This document shows, in pieces, positions 10,194-18,653 of a DNA stretch of 64,000 bases. How positions within the stretch are numbered: the stretch's first letter is position 1; every line of letters begins with the position of its first letter. This DNA is from Polaromonas glacialis (GTDB lineage: Bacteria > Pseudomonadota > Gammaproteobacteria > Burkholderiales > Burkholderiaceae_C): NCBI RefSeq assembly GCF_000709345.1, contig NZ_KL448323.1, positions 2,208,269-2,272,268 on the forward strand. Direction: 5' to 3'. The notes under the pieces were generated by a model. The model worked only from the letters and a program-made list of their open reading frames with translations. It was not told the origin of the DNA and did no database searches. The position numbers and the translations under genes were made by a program.

Positions 10194-11810
10194 ATGTCCG
10201 AAACCACCGAAATCGCCAAGCAAGTCAAGCGCCGCCGCACGTTTGCCATCATTTCCCACCCCGACGCGGGCAAGACCACGCTGACCGAAAAGCTGCTGCT
10301 GTTCTCGGGCGCCATCCAGATTGCCGGCAGCGTCAAGGCGCGCAAGGCCGCGCGCCACGCCACGTCCGACTGGATGGAGATTGAAAAGCAACGCGGCATT
10401 TCCGTCGCCTCGTCGGTCATGCAGATGGAATACCGCGACTGCGTGATCAACCTGCTCGACACCCCCGGCCACCAGGATTTCTCCGAAGACACCTACCGCG
10501 TGCTGACCGCCGTCGATGCGGCCCTGATGGTGATCGACGCGGCCAACGGTGTCGAGCCGCAGACGCGCCGCCTGCTGCAGGTCTGCCGCGCGCGCGGCAC
10601 GCCGATCCTGACCTTCGTCAACAAGATGGACCGCGAGGTGCAGGACCCGATGAACATCATGGACGAGATCGAGCGCGAACTCGGCATGGCCGTGGTGCCC
10701 TTCACCTGGCCGGTCGGCATGGGCAAACTCTTTCACGGCGTCTATGACCGGCGCGAGGAGCGCATGCGCGTCTTCAGCCCCGGCGAGGACAAGGCCGGAG
10801 GCGACGATGAAATCCTCTCCGGCCTGGACAATGCCGAAGCGACGAAACGCTTTGGCGCCGAGTTCACCCAGGCGCAGGGCGAGCTCGAACTGCTCGAAGG
10901 CGCCTCGCCCGAATTCAACCGCGAGGAATTCCTGTCCGGCCGCCAGACGCCGATGTTCTTCGGCTCGGCGATCAACAACTTCGGCGTGCAGGAAGTGCTC
11001 GACGCGCTGGTCGATCTGGCGCCCGCCCCGGCCGACCGCCCGGCGATGCAGCGCATCGTGCATCCGGACGAAAAGAAATTTTCCGGCGTGGTGTTCAAGA
11101 TACAGGCCAACATGGACCCGGCGCACCGCGACCGGATTGCCTTTTTGCGCGTGGCCAGCGGCGAATTCACGCGTGGCATGCGCCTCAAGGTGGTGCGCAG
11201 CGGCAAGGAAATCCGGCCCAACACCGTGGTGAGCTTCATGAGCCAGCGCCGAGAACTGCTCGATACCGCTTTTGCCGGCGACATCATCGGCATCCCGAAC
11301 CACGGCGTGCTGCAGCTTGGCGACACGCTGACCGAAGGCGAAGCGCTGCAGTTCACCGGCCTGCCCTTCTTCGCGCCGGAAATGTTCCGCGCCGTCGAGG
11401 TCGCCGATCCGCTGCGCAGCAAGCAGCTGCGCGCGGGCCTGACGCAGCTGGGCGAGGAAGGCGCGATCCAGGTGTTCCGGCCGATTGCCGGCTCGCTGCT
11501 GCTGCTTGGGGCCGTCGGCCAGTTGCAGTTCGAGGTGGTGGCGCACCGGCTGGAGCATGAGTACGGCGTCAAGGCGCGCATCATGCAAAGCAACTTCAAC
11601 CTGGCGCGCTGGGTGACCTGCGATGACCCGAACGAGTTGAAGAAATTCATGGATGCCAACGCTCACCGCGTGGCGCTCGATGCGGTCGATGCACCGACGC
11701 TGCTGGTCGATCACAGTGCCACGCTGCGCGCCGTCGAGCAGCAGTGGCCGAAAATCAAGTTCCACGCGCTGCGCGAGCACGCCGGGCTGGTGTTTCAGGC
11801 AAAAATGTAG
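10194..11810 (+). CDS. prfC: Peptide chain release factor 3
   Basis: Translational GTPase of 538 residues that recycles RF1/RF2 after termination. Motifs: G1 SHPDAGKTTLTEK (residues about 18-30), the switch region with QRGISVASS, G3 LLDTPGHQDFSEDTYR, and G4 FVNKMDR. Domain 2/3 and the RF3 C-terminal region (VGQLQFEVVAHRLEHEYG) follow. Length equals the family norm (about 530). It is transcribed alone, convergent with the next gene. Confidence 0.96.
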   Translation: MSETTEIAKQVKRRRTFAIISHPDAGKTTLTEKLLLFSGAIQIAGSVKARKAARHATSDWMEIEKQRGISVASSVMQMEYRDCVINLLDTPGHQDFSEDTYRVLTAVDAALMVIDAANGVEPQTRRLLQVCRARGTPILTFVNKMDREVQDPMNIMDEIERELGMAVVPFTWPVGMGKLFHGVYDRREERMRVFSPGEDKAGGDDEILSGLDNAEATKRFGAEFTQAQGELELLEGASPEFNREEFLSGRQTPMFFGSAINNFGVQEVLDALVDLAPAPADRPAMQRIVHPDEKKFSGVVFKIQANMDPAHRDRIAFLRVASGEFTRGMRLKVVRSGKEIRPNTVVSFMSQRRELLDTAFAGDIIGIPNHGVLQLGDTLTEGEALQFTGLPFFAPEMFRAVEVADPLRSKQLRAGLTQLGEEGAIQVFRPIAGSLLLLGAVGQLQFEVVAHRLEHEYGVKARIMQSNFNLARWVTCDDPNELKKFMDANAHRVALDAVDAPTLLVDHSATLRAVEQQWPKIKFHALREHAGLVFQAKM

Positions 11811-11822
11811 TGTTTTATGGCG

Positions 11823-11873
11823 TTTGCGCACGTCCCATCAGCGCAAGCAGCTATTATTTTTATAGCAAATACG
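11823..11873. repeat. Short palindromic repeat between prfC and the DUF3616 gene
   Basis: TTTGCGCACG, spacer CCCATCA, GCGCAAGCAGCTATT and TTTTTATAGC. The TGCGC...GCGCA arms pair, and the T-rich tail suggests it may also end the convergent transcripts. It is a reverse-oriented member of the family at 61603-61659, which has the same CCCATCA spacer. Confidence 0.65.
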
Positions 11874-11883
11874 AGGCACCGCG

Positions 11884-12783
11884 TCAAGGCGCAATCTGCA
11901 AGGTCCCGGGGTCCAACAGCAGAAAATGGGCACAGCGCCCTTTCTTGCGGTCACCGTCGTCACTGACGATGACGATTTTTGGCACGCCCTGCACCACGGC
12001 CACGCAAATCCCTTCCGCGTTCCCGAAACCCGGCAAGCCGGGAACGGTGACACGGCGCGCTGGCGCACCGCTCTGGCCGCTCCAGAACCAGAGCCCAAAC
12101 GTCCCTTCGCGTGAAACGGGACCGCTGATGACCAGATAGCCATTGAGCGGCGCAATGTAGGACATGCCGCGAATCCCCTGCCCGTCCAAATCCAGCGTCT
12201 GCAGCGTGCCGGAGACTTGCGGCGCCGCGTCTGCTTCAAAAATAGCCGCTGGATTTTCAACGCTGGCGATGAGGGCATGGCGCCCTTGCAAGGGGCTGCG
12301 AAAACCGACCAGCAGCCGCTGCCGGTCCGGCGTGATTTCCAGCGCCTCAATGTTGAACCCGCCGCTGGTCTTGACATCTTTGATTTCCGCGGCGGCCGCA
12401 AGCACGGGATGCGCCGCCGCCAGCGCGTCCTTGAGCCCGCCAACCACCACGCAATCGACCAACCGGTCGGCCTCGATGCGAAACCGGGCCAATTTGTTGC
12501 GGTCTTTTTCCTCGTCGCCGTCATCGTCACGGGAATGCGAGGTGATGGCATAAAGGTAACCCAGGCTGTCGAGCGCCAGCCCTTCCAGGTCGTCCAGGCT
12601 CCAGATCGCCGCACCGCCCTGAAACCAGCCCGGGCCCAGCGGCTTGTGCTTGACCGTGCCGTCCGCATTCAGCGTGAGCAGGCTGAAGGAGTGCCCTTTT
12701 TCGTCTTCCAGCGCAAGGAAACGCCCATCAGGCAGTTGCTGGATGGCAGAGGGTTCATACAGGCCGGTCAGGGGCAGGAACAT
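11884..12783 (-). CDS. DUF3616-type protein of unknown function
   Basis: A 299-residue protein with beta-propeller-like repeats, e.g. DLEGLALDSLGYLYAITSHS and FNIEALEITPDRQRLLVGFR, resembling DUF3616 proteins. No signal peptide is evident. The function is not known; the pattern (calculated value, lookup, GLAL/IEAL blades) is like other propellers that monitor or bind small molecules. Neighbours on the same strand are the carbonic anhydrase and esterase-like phytase. Start ATG at 12783. Confidence 0.7.
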   Translation of the reverse strand: MFLPLTGLYEPSAIQQLPDGRFLALEDEKGHSFSLLTLNADGTVKHKPLGPGWFQGGAAIWSLDDLEGLALDSLGYLYAITSHSRDDDGDEEKDRNKLARFRIEADRLVDCVVVGGLKDALAAAHPVLAAAAEIKDVKTSGGFNIEALEITPDRQRLLVGFRSPLQGRHALIASVENPAAIFEADAAPQVSGTLQTLDLDGQGIRGMSYIAPLNGYLVISGPVSREGTFGLWFWSGQSGAPARRVTVPGLPGFGNAEGICVAVVQGVPKIVIVSDDGDRKKGRCAHFLLLDPGTLQIAP

Positions 12784-12854
12784 GGCAAAACCTATGCAGG
12801 GCTCAAGGGATCACGGCGCCGGCTTTGGGTGCCGGGACCGCGCGATGAGTGGAT

Positions 12855-13580
12855 TCAGGATTCAAGAAAAAAATCGACCGTGCCGTCGTCCAGGTCGTAG
12901 CGGGCACCGACCACCAGAAGCCTGCCGGCCTTGATGGGGTCCGCCATGGCAGGCTCGGCGGTGCGCAGCCGCATCACGGTACGCCGGACATTCTCGCGCA
13001 CGGAGGCATCCAGCAGTGCGTCGCCCTTGAGTCCGCCCTGCGCCCTGGCCTTGAGAACGGCCGGGATGATGGGCTCGACCATCTGGCCGATGCTGCCGGG
13101 ATAGACCGTGTTTTTTTCCACCACCGACACCGCCGCATCCACCGCACCGCAGCGCTCGTGGCCCAGCACCAAGATCAAGGGCACGCCCAGCACCTGAACC
13201 GCATACTGGATGCTGCCCAGGGCCACGGTGTCGACGGTGTTGCCCGCATTGCGCACGATGAACAATTCGCCGAGCCCAGTGTCAAACAGCAACTCCGGCG
13301 CCACGCGGCTGTCCGAGCAGCCCACCAGGACCGCGAAAGGCACCTGCCCGCGCGCAATTTCCAGCCGCCGGTCGCTGTCGCGGGTGGATTTGAGCGACGG
13401 CTTGTCGGCCAGAAAATCCGCATGCCCTTTCTTGAGCTTTTCAAGCGCCTGAGACGGCGTGAGGTCGGTCTTTTTTCCTTCCGAGGCGTTGGCCCGCACC
13501 AAGTTCAGGCTTGCCGCCAGACCCATGGCACCGTAGCCGAAGCGAAAAAATGCTCTGCGAGAAGATTCATTGGGGTACAT
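12855..13580 (-). CDS. Beta-class carbonic anhydrase, probably exported by Tat
   Basis: Zinc enzyme that interconverts CO2 and bicarbonate, 241 residues. The beta-class zinc ligands appear in GCSDSRVAPE (Cys and Asp) and GHERCGAV (His and Cys). The N-terminus SSRRAFFRFGYGAMGLAASL has a twin-arginine SRRAFF motif and a hydrophobic stretch, so a periplasmic location is inferred. The mature part is of usual length. The gene lies between two other possibly exported proteins. Confidence 0.9.
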   Translation of the reverse strand: MYPNESSRRAFFRFGYGAMGLAASLNLVRANASEGKKTDLTPSQALEKLKKGHADFLADKPSLKSTRDSDRRLEIARGQVPFAVLVGCSDSRVAPELLFDTGLGELFIVRNAGNTVDTVALGSIQYAVQVLGVPLILVLGHERCGAVDAAVSVVEKNTVYPGSIGQMVEPIIPAVLKARAQGGLKGDALLDASVRENVRRTVMRLRTAEPAMADPIKAGRLLVVGARYDLDDGTVDFFLES

Positions 13581-13747
13581 GTCAATGCTCCAGAATGAGA
13601 GGAGCCCTGACTATATCGACCGGGCGACCAACGATTTGACTTTTTTGTGACCAATTTGACGCTGCAAACCCATACCGATGTCACCATTTAAAACGATTTC
13701 CCGCTGCCTGCCCGGCCTTCTTTTCATGGCTGCCGGCTTGCCCGCGT

Positions 13748-15142
13748 TTAATTCGCTTTCAGGAAGTCGGCCACTTCAAGCAGCACCAGTTCGTTGTCGT
13801 CGGCCTTGTTGGGATCGCGGCTGCTGGAAAACGGCAGGTTGTTGTCGTTGCCGACCACGATGTGCGTGCTGTACACCATCTCGACGTTTTCAATCGTGAA
13901 GAAGGGAAAGGTCAGCACGCCGTTGTTCAGCGGCTTGCGCGCCAGCCTGGCCGGGTCGGCAATCGCCATCAGGTCGATGTAGCCGATCTTGCGAACCGGG
14001 CCGCCCGCGTTGGCGTCGCTCAGTTCCACCTTGTACACCCGCTTGAACTTGGCGATGTCGTGGAAGCAGTCGGTGCGCTTCTGGCCTTCGGGACAGGACT
14101 TGTCAGCCGTGCCTTCGCCGTTGTCGCGCTCGATGATCAGGCCGGTCGTGCCGTCGATCATGTTGAAGTCGCCAATCGCGTGGCTGTTGCCCTCCAGCAG
14201 GTACTTCCAGTGGCGCCCGGTCCACGACTCGCTTTTGACATCGAACTCAAGCACGCGCAAATAGTCCTTGCCCTCCAGGTTTTCATTGGCTTTGCGGGTC
14301 GCATCCCAGAGCGAGCCTTCCAGCAAGGCGTAAAGCTTGCTGCCATCCTTTGACGCGGCCATGCCTTCAAACCCCTTGGAGCGGCGCACCTGGAAATCCA
14401 CCGCGCCGCCAGGAACGCCCGGGGTGGTCAAGGCCGGGTGGTCGGGTGAACGCACCGCCTTGCCCTCGACCAGCGTGTCAAACACGGCCAGCACCTTGCC
14501 CTTCATGTCGGCCTTGATCAGGAAGGGACCGAATTCGTCGCCAATCCACAAGGCACCACCGGCAAATTGGAAGCTCTCGGTGTCGAAATCGCTGCCGGTC
14601 AGGTAGCGTTTTTTCGTGCCTTCGTGGACGATGCGAAAAGGCACCTTCTTGTCGGGATCGTGCAAAAAAATGGTTTCCAGCCGCTTCATGCCGCCGCTCT
14701 TGAAGTCAATGCTGTAGCGGTTCAGGTACAGCATGGAATCGGGCGAATTGGCCTTGGAACCCGAGCCGTTGTCGGTCAGTAGCCAGAAGGTGCCGTCGAG
14801 CAGTTTCTTGATGCCCGAGTGTCCCTGCAGCGGCTGGCCCTTGAAAGGCAGGGACATGCCGGTGGGGCGCCCGGCGGACAGGCCTTCGACCGTGCCCACG
14901 GCCTCCACCCGCTTGCCGGTGGTGAATTTTCCGCTGATCTGCAGGTCTGGCGGTGCATCCTGGGGCGCAGCCATGAAGGATGCCGCAGGCATCACGACAT
15001 GGCCGGCCAGGGTGGCCGTAAATCCAGTCGCCGCCGGCCCATCGGTTTGCGCATGCAGCGGGGATGAAGCCAGGGCAGCCGCCGCCACGGCCAGGGACAG
15101 TGGGCGCATCAGCGCGGGCAGAAAAAGGCCAGATGACAACAT
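13748..15142 (-). CDS. Esterase-like-activity-of-phytase family protein, secreted
   Basis: Secreted protein of 464 residues with a signal peptide (LSLAVAAAALASSPLHAQ). The body matches the esterase-like phytase family: GHSGIKKLLDGTFWLLTDNG, WIGDEFGPFLIKAD and SKGFEGMAASKDGSKLYALL. Members are thought to be calcium-binding propellers acting on phosphate esters; the substrate here is unknown. The frame is open to 15313, but the ATG at 15142 (or 15109) directly precedes the signal peptide. Confidence 0.82.
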   Translation of the reverse strand: MLSSGLFLPALMRPLSLAVAAAALASSPLHAQTDGPAATGFTATLAGHVVMPAASFMAAPQDAPPDLQISGKFTTGKRVEAVGTVEGLSAGRPTGMSLPFKGQPLQGHSGIKKLLDGTFWLLTDNGSGSKANSPDSMLYLNRYSIDFKSGGMKRLETIFLHDPDKKVPFRIVHEGTKKRYLTGSDFDTESFQFAGGALWIGDEFGPFLIKADMKGKVLAVFDTLVEGKAVRSPDHPALTTPGVPGGAVDFQVRRSKGFEGMAASKDGSKLYALLEGSLWDATRKANENLEGKDYLRVLEFDVKSESWTGRHWKYLLEGNSHAIGDFNMIDGTTGLIIERDNGEGTADKSCPEGQKRTDCFHDIAKFKRVYKVELSDANAGGPVRKIGYIDLMAIADPARLARKPLNNGVLTFPFFTIENVEMVYSTHIVVGNDNNLPFSSSRDPNKADDNELVLLEVADFLKAN

Positions 15143-15247
15143 GCGTGCACTTCCAAGGGTAAAGAGGCCGATCTTGGACAGAGCGTGTGACGGCTTGATT
15201 ACATCGGGTAGCGCATCCGCAGAAGGCGACACCCGGCGCAAGAACGC

Positions 15248-15282
15248 AAAAAGCCCACAGGCGGCGCGAACCGCCTGCGGGC
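15248..15282 (-). terminator. Terminator of the fasciclin gene
   Basis: A 12-bp stem (GCCCACAGGCGG with CCGCCTGCGGGC, one mismatch) is followed on the minus strand by T5. It lies 52 bases beyond the fasciclin stop. Confidence 0.75.
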
Positions 15283-15333
15283 CTTCATCAGGCACAACCG
15301 ACGCAACCGGCACAAGGCCGGCGCGTCATTTAC

Positions 15334-15888
15334 TTACTTGGGCAGCAGCACCTTGTCCACGACGTGGATCACGCCGTTGGACTGCATCACGTCGGCGATG
15401 GTGACGGTGGAAGAGCCGCCTTTTTCATCCATCACCATGACTTTGCCGCCCTTGGCAGTGGCGGTCAAGCTGCCACCGGCCACGGTTTTCAGCATGGCCT
15501 TGCCCTTGCCTGCGGCAATCGCCTTGGTCAGTGCAGCGGCATCCATCTTGCCCGCCACTACGTGGTAGGTCAGGATGCCGGACAGCATGGCCTTGTTTTC
15601 AGGCTTGAGCAGCGTGTCGACCGTGCCGGCGGGCAGCGCGTCAAACGCAGCGTTGGTTGGCGCGAACACCGTGAAAGGGCCAGCGCCCTTGAGCGTGTCC
15701 ACCAGGCCGGCAGCCTTGATGGCGGCGACCAGCGTGGTGTGGTCCTTGGAATTGACGGCGTTGTCGATGATGTCCATGGTCGGCAGCATCGAGGCGCCGC
15801 CAACCATCTTCTGCGCAAACGAGGACGCAGCCGAAAGCGACAGGGCCATGGCCAGGCCGATGGACGCGAGTTTGTGTTTTGTCTGCAT
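15334..15888 (-). CDS. Secreted fasciclin (FAS1)-domain protein
   Basis: A 184-residue exported protein: a signal peptide ending near SFAQ, then one FAS1 domain. The conserved H1 box is FTVFAPTNAAFDALPAGTVD and the H2 end is SNGVIHVVDKVLLPK. Bacterial FAS1 proteins take part in adhesion or matrix contacts; the exact role here is unknown. The ATG at 15888 gives a proper signal peptide; the frame extends to 15945 but the upstream residues look non-coding. It has its own terminator. Confidence 0.88.
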   Translation of the reverse strand: MQTKHKLASIGLAMALSLSAASSFAQKMVGGASMLPTMDIIDNAVNSKDHTTLVAAIKAAGLVDTLKGAGPFTVFAPTNAAFDALPAGTVDTLLKPENKAMLSGILTYHVVAGKMDAAALTKAIAAGKGKAMLKTVAGGSLTATAKGGKVMVMDEKGGSSTVTIADVMQSNGVIHVVDKVLLPK

Positions 15889-16069
15889 GTGAAATCCTTG
15901 AAATGAAGTTGAGGTGGGTTGAGCTTCCTCGCCCGCCGCAATCAAGATGGATTCGCGGCCGGCTGCAATGAATACGGCGCCATGGGCCCGCCGGATTCAA
16001 GGCCTTACCTTTTGCAACAACTCACCTCGGTCCAGCCCGGCTGGAATCAAGGGTGCCCTGCACGACCGA

Positions 16070-16657
16070 TCAACTCAGGCTGCGCGCAAAAAAAGAGCGT
16101 ACCGCCTGCGGATAGATCAGGTGCTCCTGCGTCAGGATGCGGGCGGCCAGCGTGTCAGCCGTGTCACCCGGCAAGACAGGGACTGCCGCCTGCGCCAGAA
16201 TCTGGCCGTGGTCGAGTTCAGCCGTCACCTGATGCACCGTGGTGCCGGCCAGCTTGCAGCCCATGTCGATGGCGCGCTGGTGCGTGTGCAGCCCGGCAAA
16301 GGCCGGCAGCAGCGAGGGGTGGATGTTGATCAGCCGGCCGGCATACTGCGCGACAAAGCCGGGCGTCAGGATGCGCATGAAGCCGGCCAGCACCACCAGA
16401 TGCGGCGCATGCGTCTCGATGCGCGCCATCAACGCCGCGTCAAACGCCTCGCGCGAATCAAAATCGCGGTGGGACAAGGCGTCGGTGGCAATGCCCAGTC
16501 CTTTGGCCAGCGCCAGGCCGCCGGCATCAAGCCTGTTGCTGATGACAGCGGCGACCCGCACGCCGAGTTTGTCTTGCCAGTGTTCTTTTTGCGCGGTGCG
16601 GGCAATCGCGGCCATGTTCGAGCCGCTGCCTGAAATCAGGATGACGATGTTTTTCAT
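16070..16657 (-). CDS. purN: Phosphoribosylglycinamide formyltransferase
   Basis: Third step of purine synthesis: transfers formyl from 10-formyl-THF to GAR. The 195-residue protein has the N-terminal ISGSGSNMAAI phosphate loop, LVVLAGFMRILTPGFV, and the catalytic INIHPSLLPAF followed by GTTVHQVTAELDHGQIL. Length fits GART enzymes. Its start codon is only 17 bp from the divergent yceH start, so promoter elements must overlap coding sequence. Confidence 0.95.
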   Translation of the reverse strand: MKNIVILISGSGSNMAAIARTAQKEHWQDKLGVRVAAVISNRLDAGGLALAKGLGIATDALSHRDFDSREAFDAALMARIETHAPHLVVLAGFMRILTPGFVAQYAGRLINIHPSLLPAFAGLHTHQRAIDMGCKLAGTTVHQVTAELDHGQILAQAAVPVLPGDTADTLAARILTQEHLIYPQAVRSFFARSLS

Positions 16658-16674
16658 TGTTTAAGATTATCCCC

Positions 16675-17337
16675 ATGAGAATCATTACCCCCCACGAAGC
16701 CCGCGTGCTGGCCACCCTGATGGAAAAAGCCCGCACCGTTCCCGACAGCTATCCGCTCTCGCTCAACACCCTGGTGCTGGGCTGCAACCAGAAAACCAGC
16801 CGCGACCCGGTAATGGACATGACCGAAGCGCAGGCGCAGGCGGCCATCGATACGCTGAAAAAGCAGAGCCTGGTGTTCGAGGCCAGCTCCAGCCGCGTGC
16901 CGCGCTTCGAGCACAATTTCCAGCGAGGTTTTGGCGTGAGCGAACCACAGGCGGTGCTGCTGGGCCTCCTGATGCTGCGCGGCCCGCAGACGCCGGGCGA
17001 ATTGCGGTTGAACAGCGAGCGCTGGTACAAATTCGCAGACATCGCCAGCGTCGAGGACGCGCTGGCCGAACTCAAGGCGCGCGGCGACGACAGCGGCGCG
17101 CCCATGGTCGTGCAACTCGCCCGCACCGCCGGCATGCGCGAGCAGCGCTGGGCGCACTTGCTGTGCGGCGAATCGCAGCTGACGCCCTACGCGCAGGCGG
17201 GCGCAGGCGACGAGGCCGTCAACCGGGAAACAGAGCCGGTTTCCCTCGGCCAGGCCGAACGATTGCAACAGCGTATTGAATTGCTTGAAAGCCAGGTGGC
17301 ACACCTGTATAAAGAACTCGGGCTGTCACAGGCCTGA
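16675..17337 (+). CDS. DUF480/YceH-family protein
   Basis: A 220-residue protein of the YceH (DUF480) family, which has two winged-helix domains. Diagnostic stretches are LTPHEARVLATLMEK-like (ITPHEARVLATLMEKARTVP), YPLSLNTLVLGCNQKTSRDP and FEHNFQRGFGVSEPQAVLL. A C-terminal coiled segment ends ELGLSQA. Function is unknown, though the folds suggest DNA binding. ATG at 16675 is chosen over 16657, which overlaps the purN start. Confidence 0.88.
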   Translation: MRIITPHEARVLATLMEKARTVPDSYPLSLNTLVLGCNQKTSRDPVMDMTEAQAQAAIDTLKKQSLVFEASSSRVPRFEHNFQRGFGVSEPQAVLLGLLMLRGPQTPGELRLNSERWYKFADIASVEDALAELKARGDDSGAPMVVQLARTAGMREQRWAHLLCGESQLTPYAQAGAGDEAVNRETEPVSLGQAERLQQRIELLESQVAHLYKELGLSQA

Positions 17338-17389
17338 CAGGGCGGCACGCTCGTTCGTGCTAAAAATAAAGAAACTGGAGACACAACCC

Positions 17390-18571
17390 ATGGATTTAGC
17401 GTTCACCCCTGAAGAGCAGGCTTTCCGCGAAGAGATTCGCGCCTGGGTCCAGGCCAATTTGCCGGCCGATATTTCACACAAGGTCCACAACGCCCTGCGC
17501 CTGTCGCGTGACGACATGCAGCGCTGGGCCAAAATCCTCGGCAAGAAAGGCTGGCTCGGCCACGGCTGGCCGAAAGAATTCGGCGGCCCCGGCTGGAACG
17601 CGGTGCAAAAGCACCTGTTCGAGGAAGAATGCGCGCTGGCCGGCGCGCCGCGCGTCGTGCCCTTCGGCCCGGTGATGGTGGCGCCGGTCATCATGGCCTT
17701 TGGCACGCCCGAGCAGCAGCAGCGCTTTTTGCCCGGCATTGCCAGCGGCGATGTGTGGTGGTCCCAAGGCTACAGCGAGCCGGGCTCGGGCTCCGACCTG
17801 GCGTCGGTCAAATGCAAGGCCGAACGCCAGGGCGACAAATTCATCGTCAACGGCCAGAAGGCCTGGACCACGCTGGGCCAGTACGGCGAATGGATTTTCT
17901 GCCTGGTGCGCACCAGCAACGAAGGCAAGCCGCAGACCGGCATTTCCTTTCTGCTGATCGACATGGCCTCACCCGGCGTCACCGTGCGCCCGATCAAGCT
18001 TCTCGACGGTGAGTCTGAAGTGAACGAGGTCTGGTTCGACAACGTCGAAGTGCCGCTTGACAACCTGATCGGCGAGGAAAACAAGGGCTGGACCTACGCC
18101 AAGCACCTGCTCAGCCACGAACGCACCAACATCGCCGACGTGAACCGCTCCAAGCGCGAGCTGGAGCGCCTCAAGCGCATCGCCCGGGCCGAAGGCGTTT
18201 ACGACGACCTGCGTTTCCGCGACGAAATCGCCAAGCTCGAAGTCGATGTCGTGGCGCTGGAGATGCTGGTGCTGCGCGTGCTGTCGGCCGAAAAATCCGG
18301 CAAGAACTCGCTCGACATTGCCGGCCTGCTCAAGATCAAGGGCAGCGAAATCCAGCAGCGCTATGCCGAACTCATGATGCTGGCCGCCGGCCCGTTCAGC
18401 CTGCCCTTCATCGAAGAAGCCATGGAGGCCGGCTGGCAGGGCGACTTCCCCGGCGGCGTGGCGGCCAATGCGCCGCTGGCCTCGACGTACTTCAACCTGC
18501 GCAAGACGACGATCTACGGCGGCTCCAACGAGGTCCAGCGCAACATCGTTTCACAGTTCGTGCTCGGCTGA
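17390..18571 (+). CDS. Acyl-CoA dehydrogenase family protein (first of pair)
   Basis: FAD enzyme of 393 residues that alpha,beta-desaturates acyl-CoA. It begins MDLAFTPEEQAFREEIRAWV, has the FAD/substrate motif QGYSEPGSGSDLASVK, and ends with the ACAD signature TTIYGGSNEVQRNIVSQFVLG. The open frame starts at 17276, but ATG 17390 with GGAG upstream is the family start. A second, more divergent acyl-CoA dehydrogenase follows 82 bp downstream. Such large/small pairs occur in PimC/PimD-type dicarboxylyl-CoA and related systems, so a heteromer is plausible; the substrate is unknown. Confidence 0.9.
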   Translation: MDLAFTPEEQAFREEIRAWVQANLPADISHKVHNALRLSRDDMQRWAKILGKKGWLGHGWPKEFGGPGWNAVQKHLFEEECALAGAPRVVPFGPVMVAPVIMAFGTPEQQQRFLPGIASGDVWWSQGYSEPGSGSDLASVKCKAERQGDKFIVNGQKAWTTLGQYGEWIFCLVRTSNEGKPQTGISFLLIDMASPGVTVRPIKLLDGESEVNEVWFDNVEVPLDNLIGEENKGWTYAKHLLSHERTNIADVNRSKRELERLKRIARAEGVYDDLRFRDEIAKLEVDVVALEMLVLRVLSAEKSGKNSLDIAGLLKIKGSEIQQRYAELMMLAAGPFSLPFIEEAMEAGWQGDFPGGVAANAPLASTYFNLRKTTIYGGSNEVQRNIVSQFVLG

Positions 18572-18653
18572 AGCGTCAAAGGTCAATTGCGGGACAGACC
18601 GCAGTCGCAACGCGACAAGCGCTGTCACCAACTTTATAAAAAGGATACGCATC

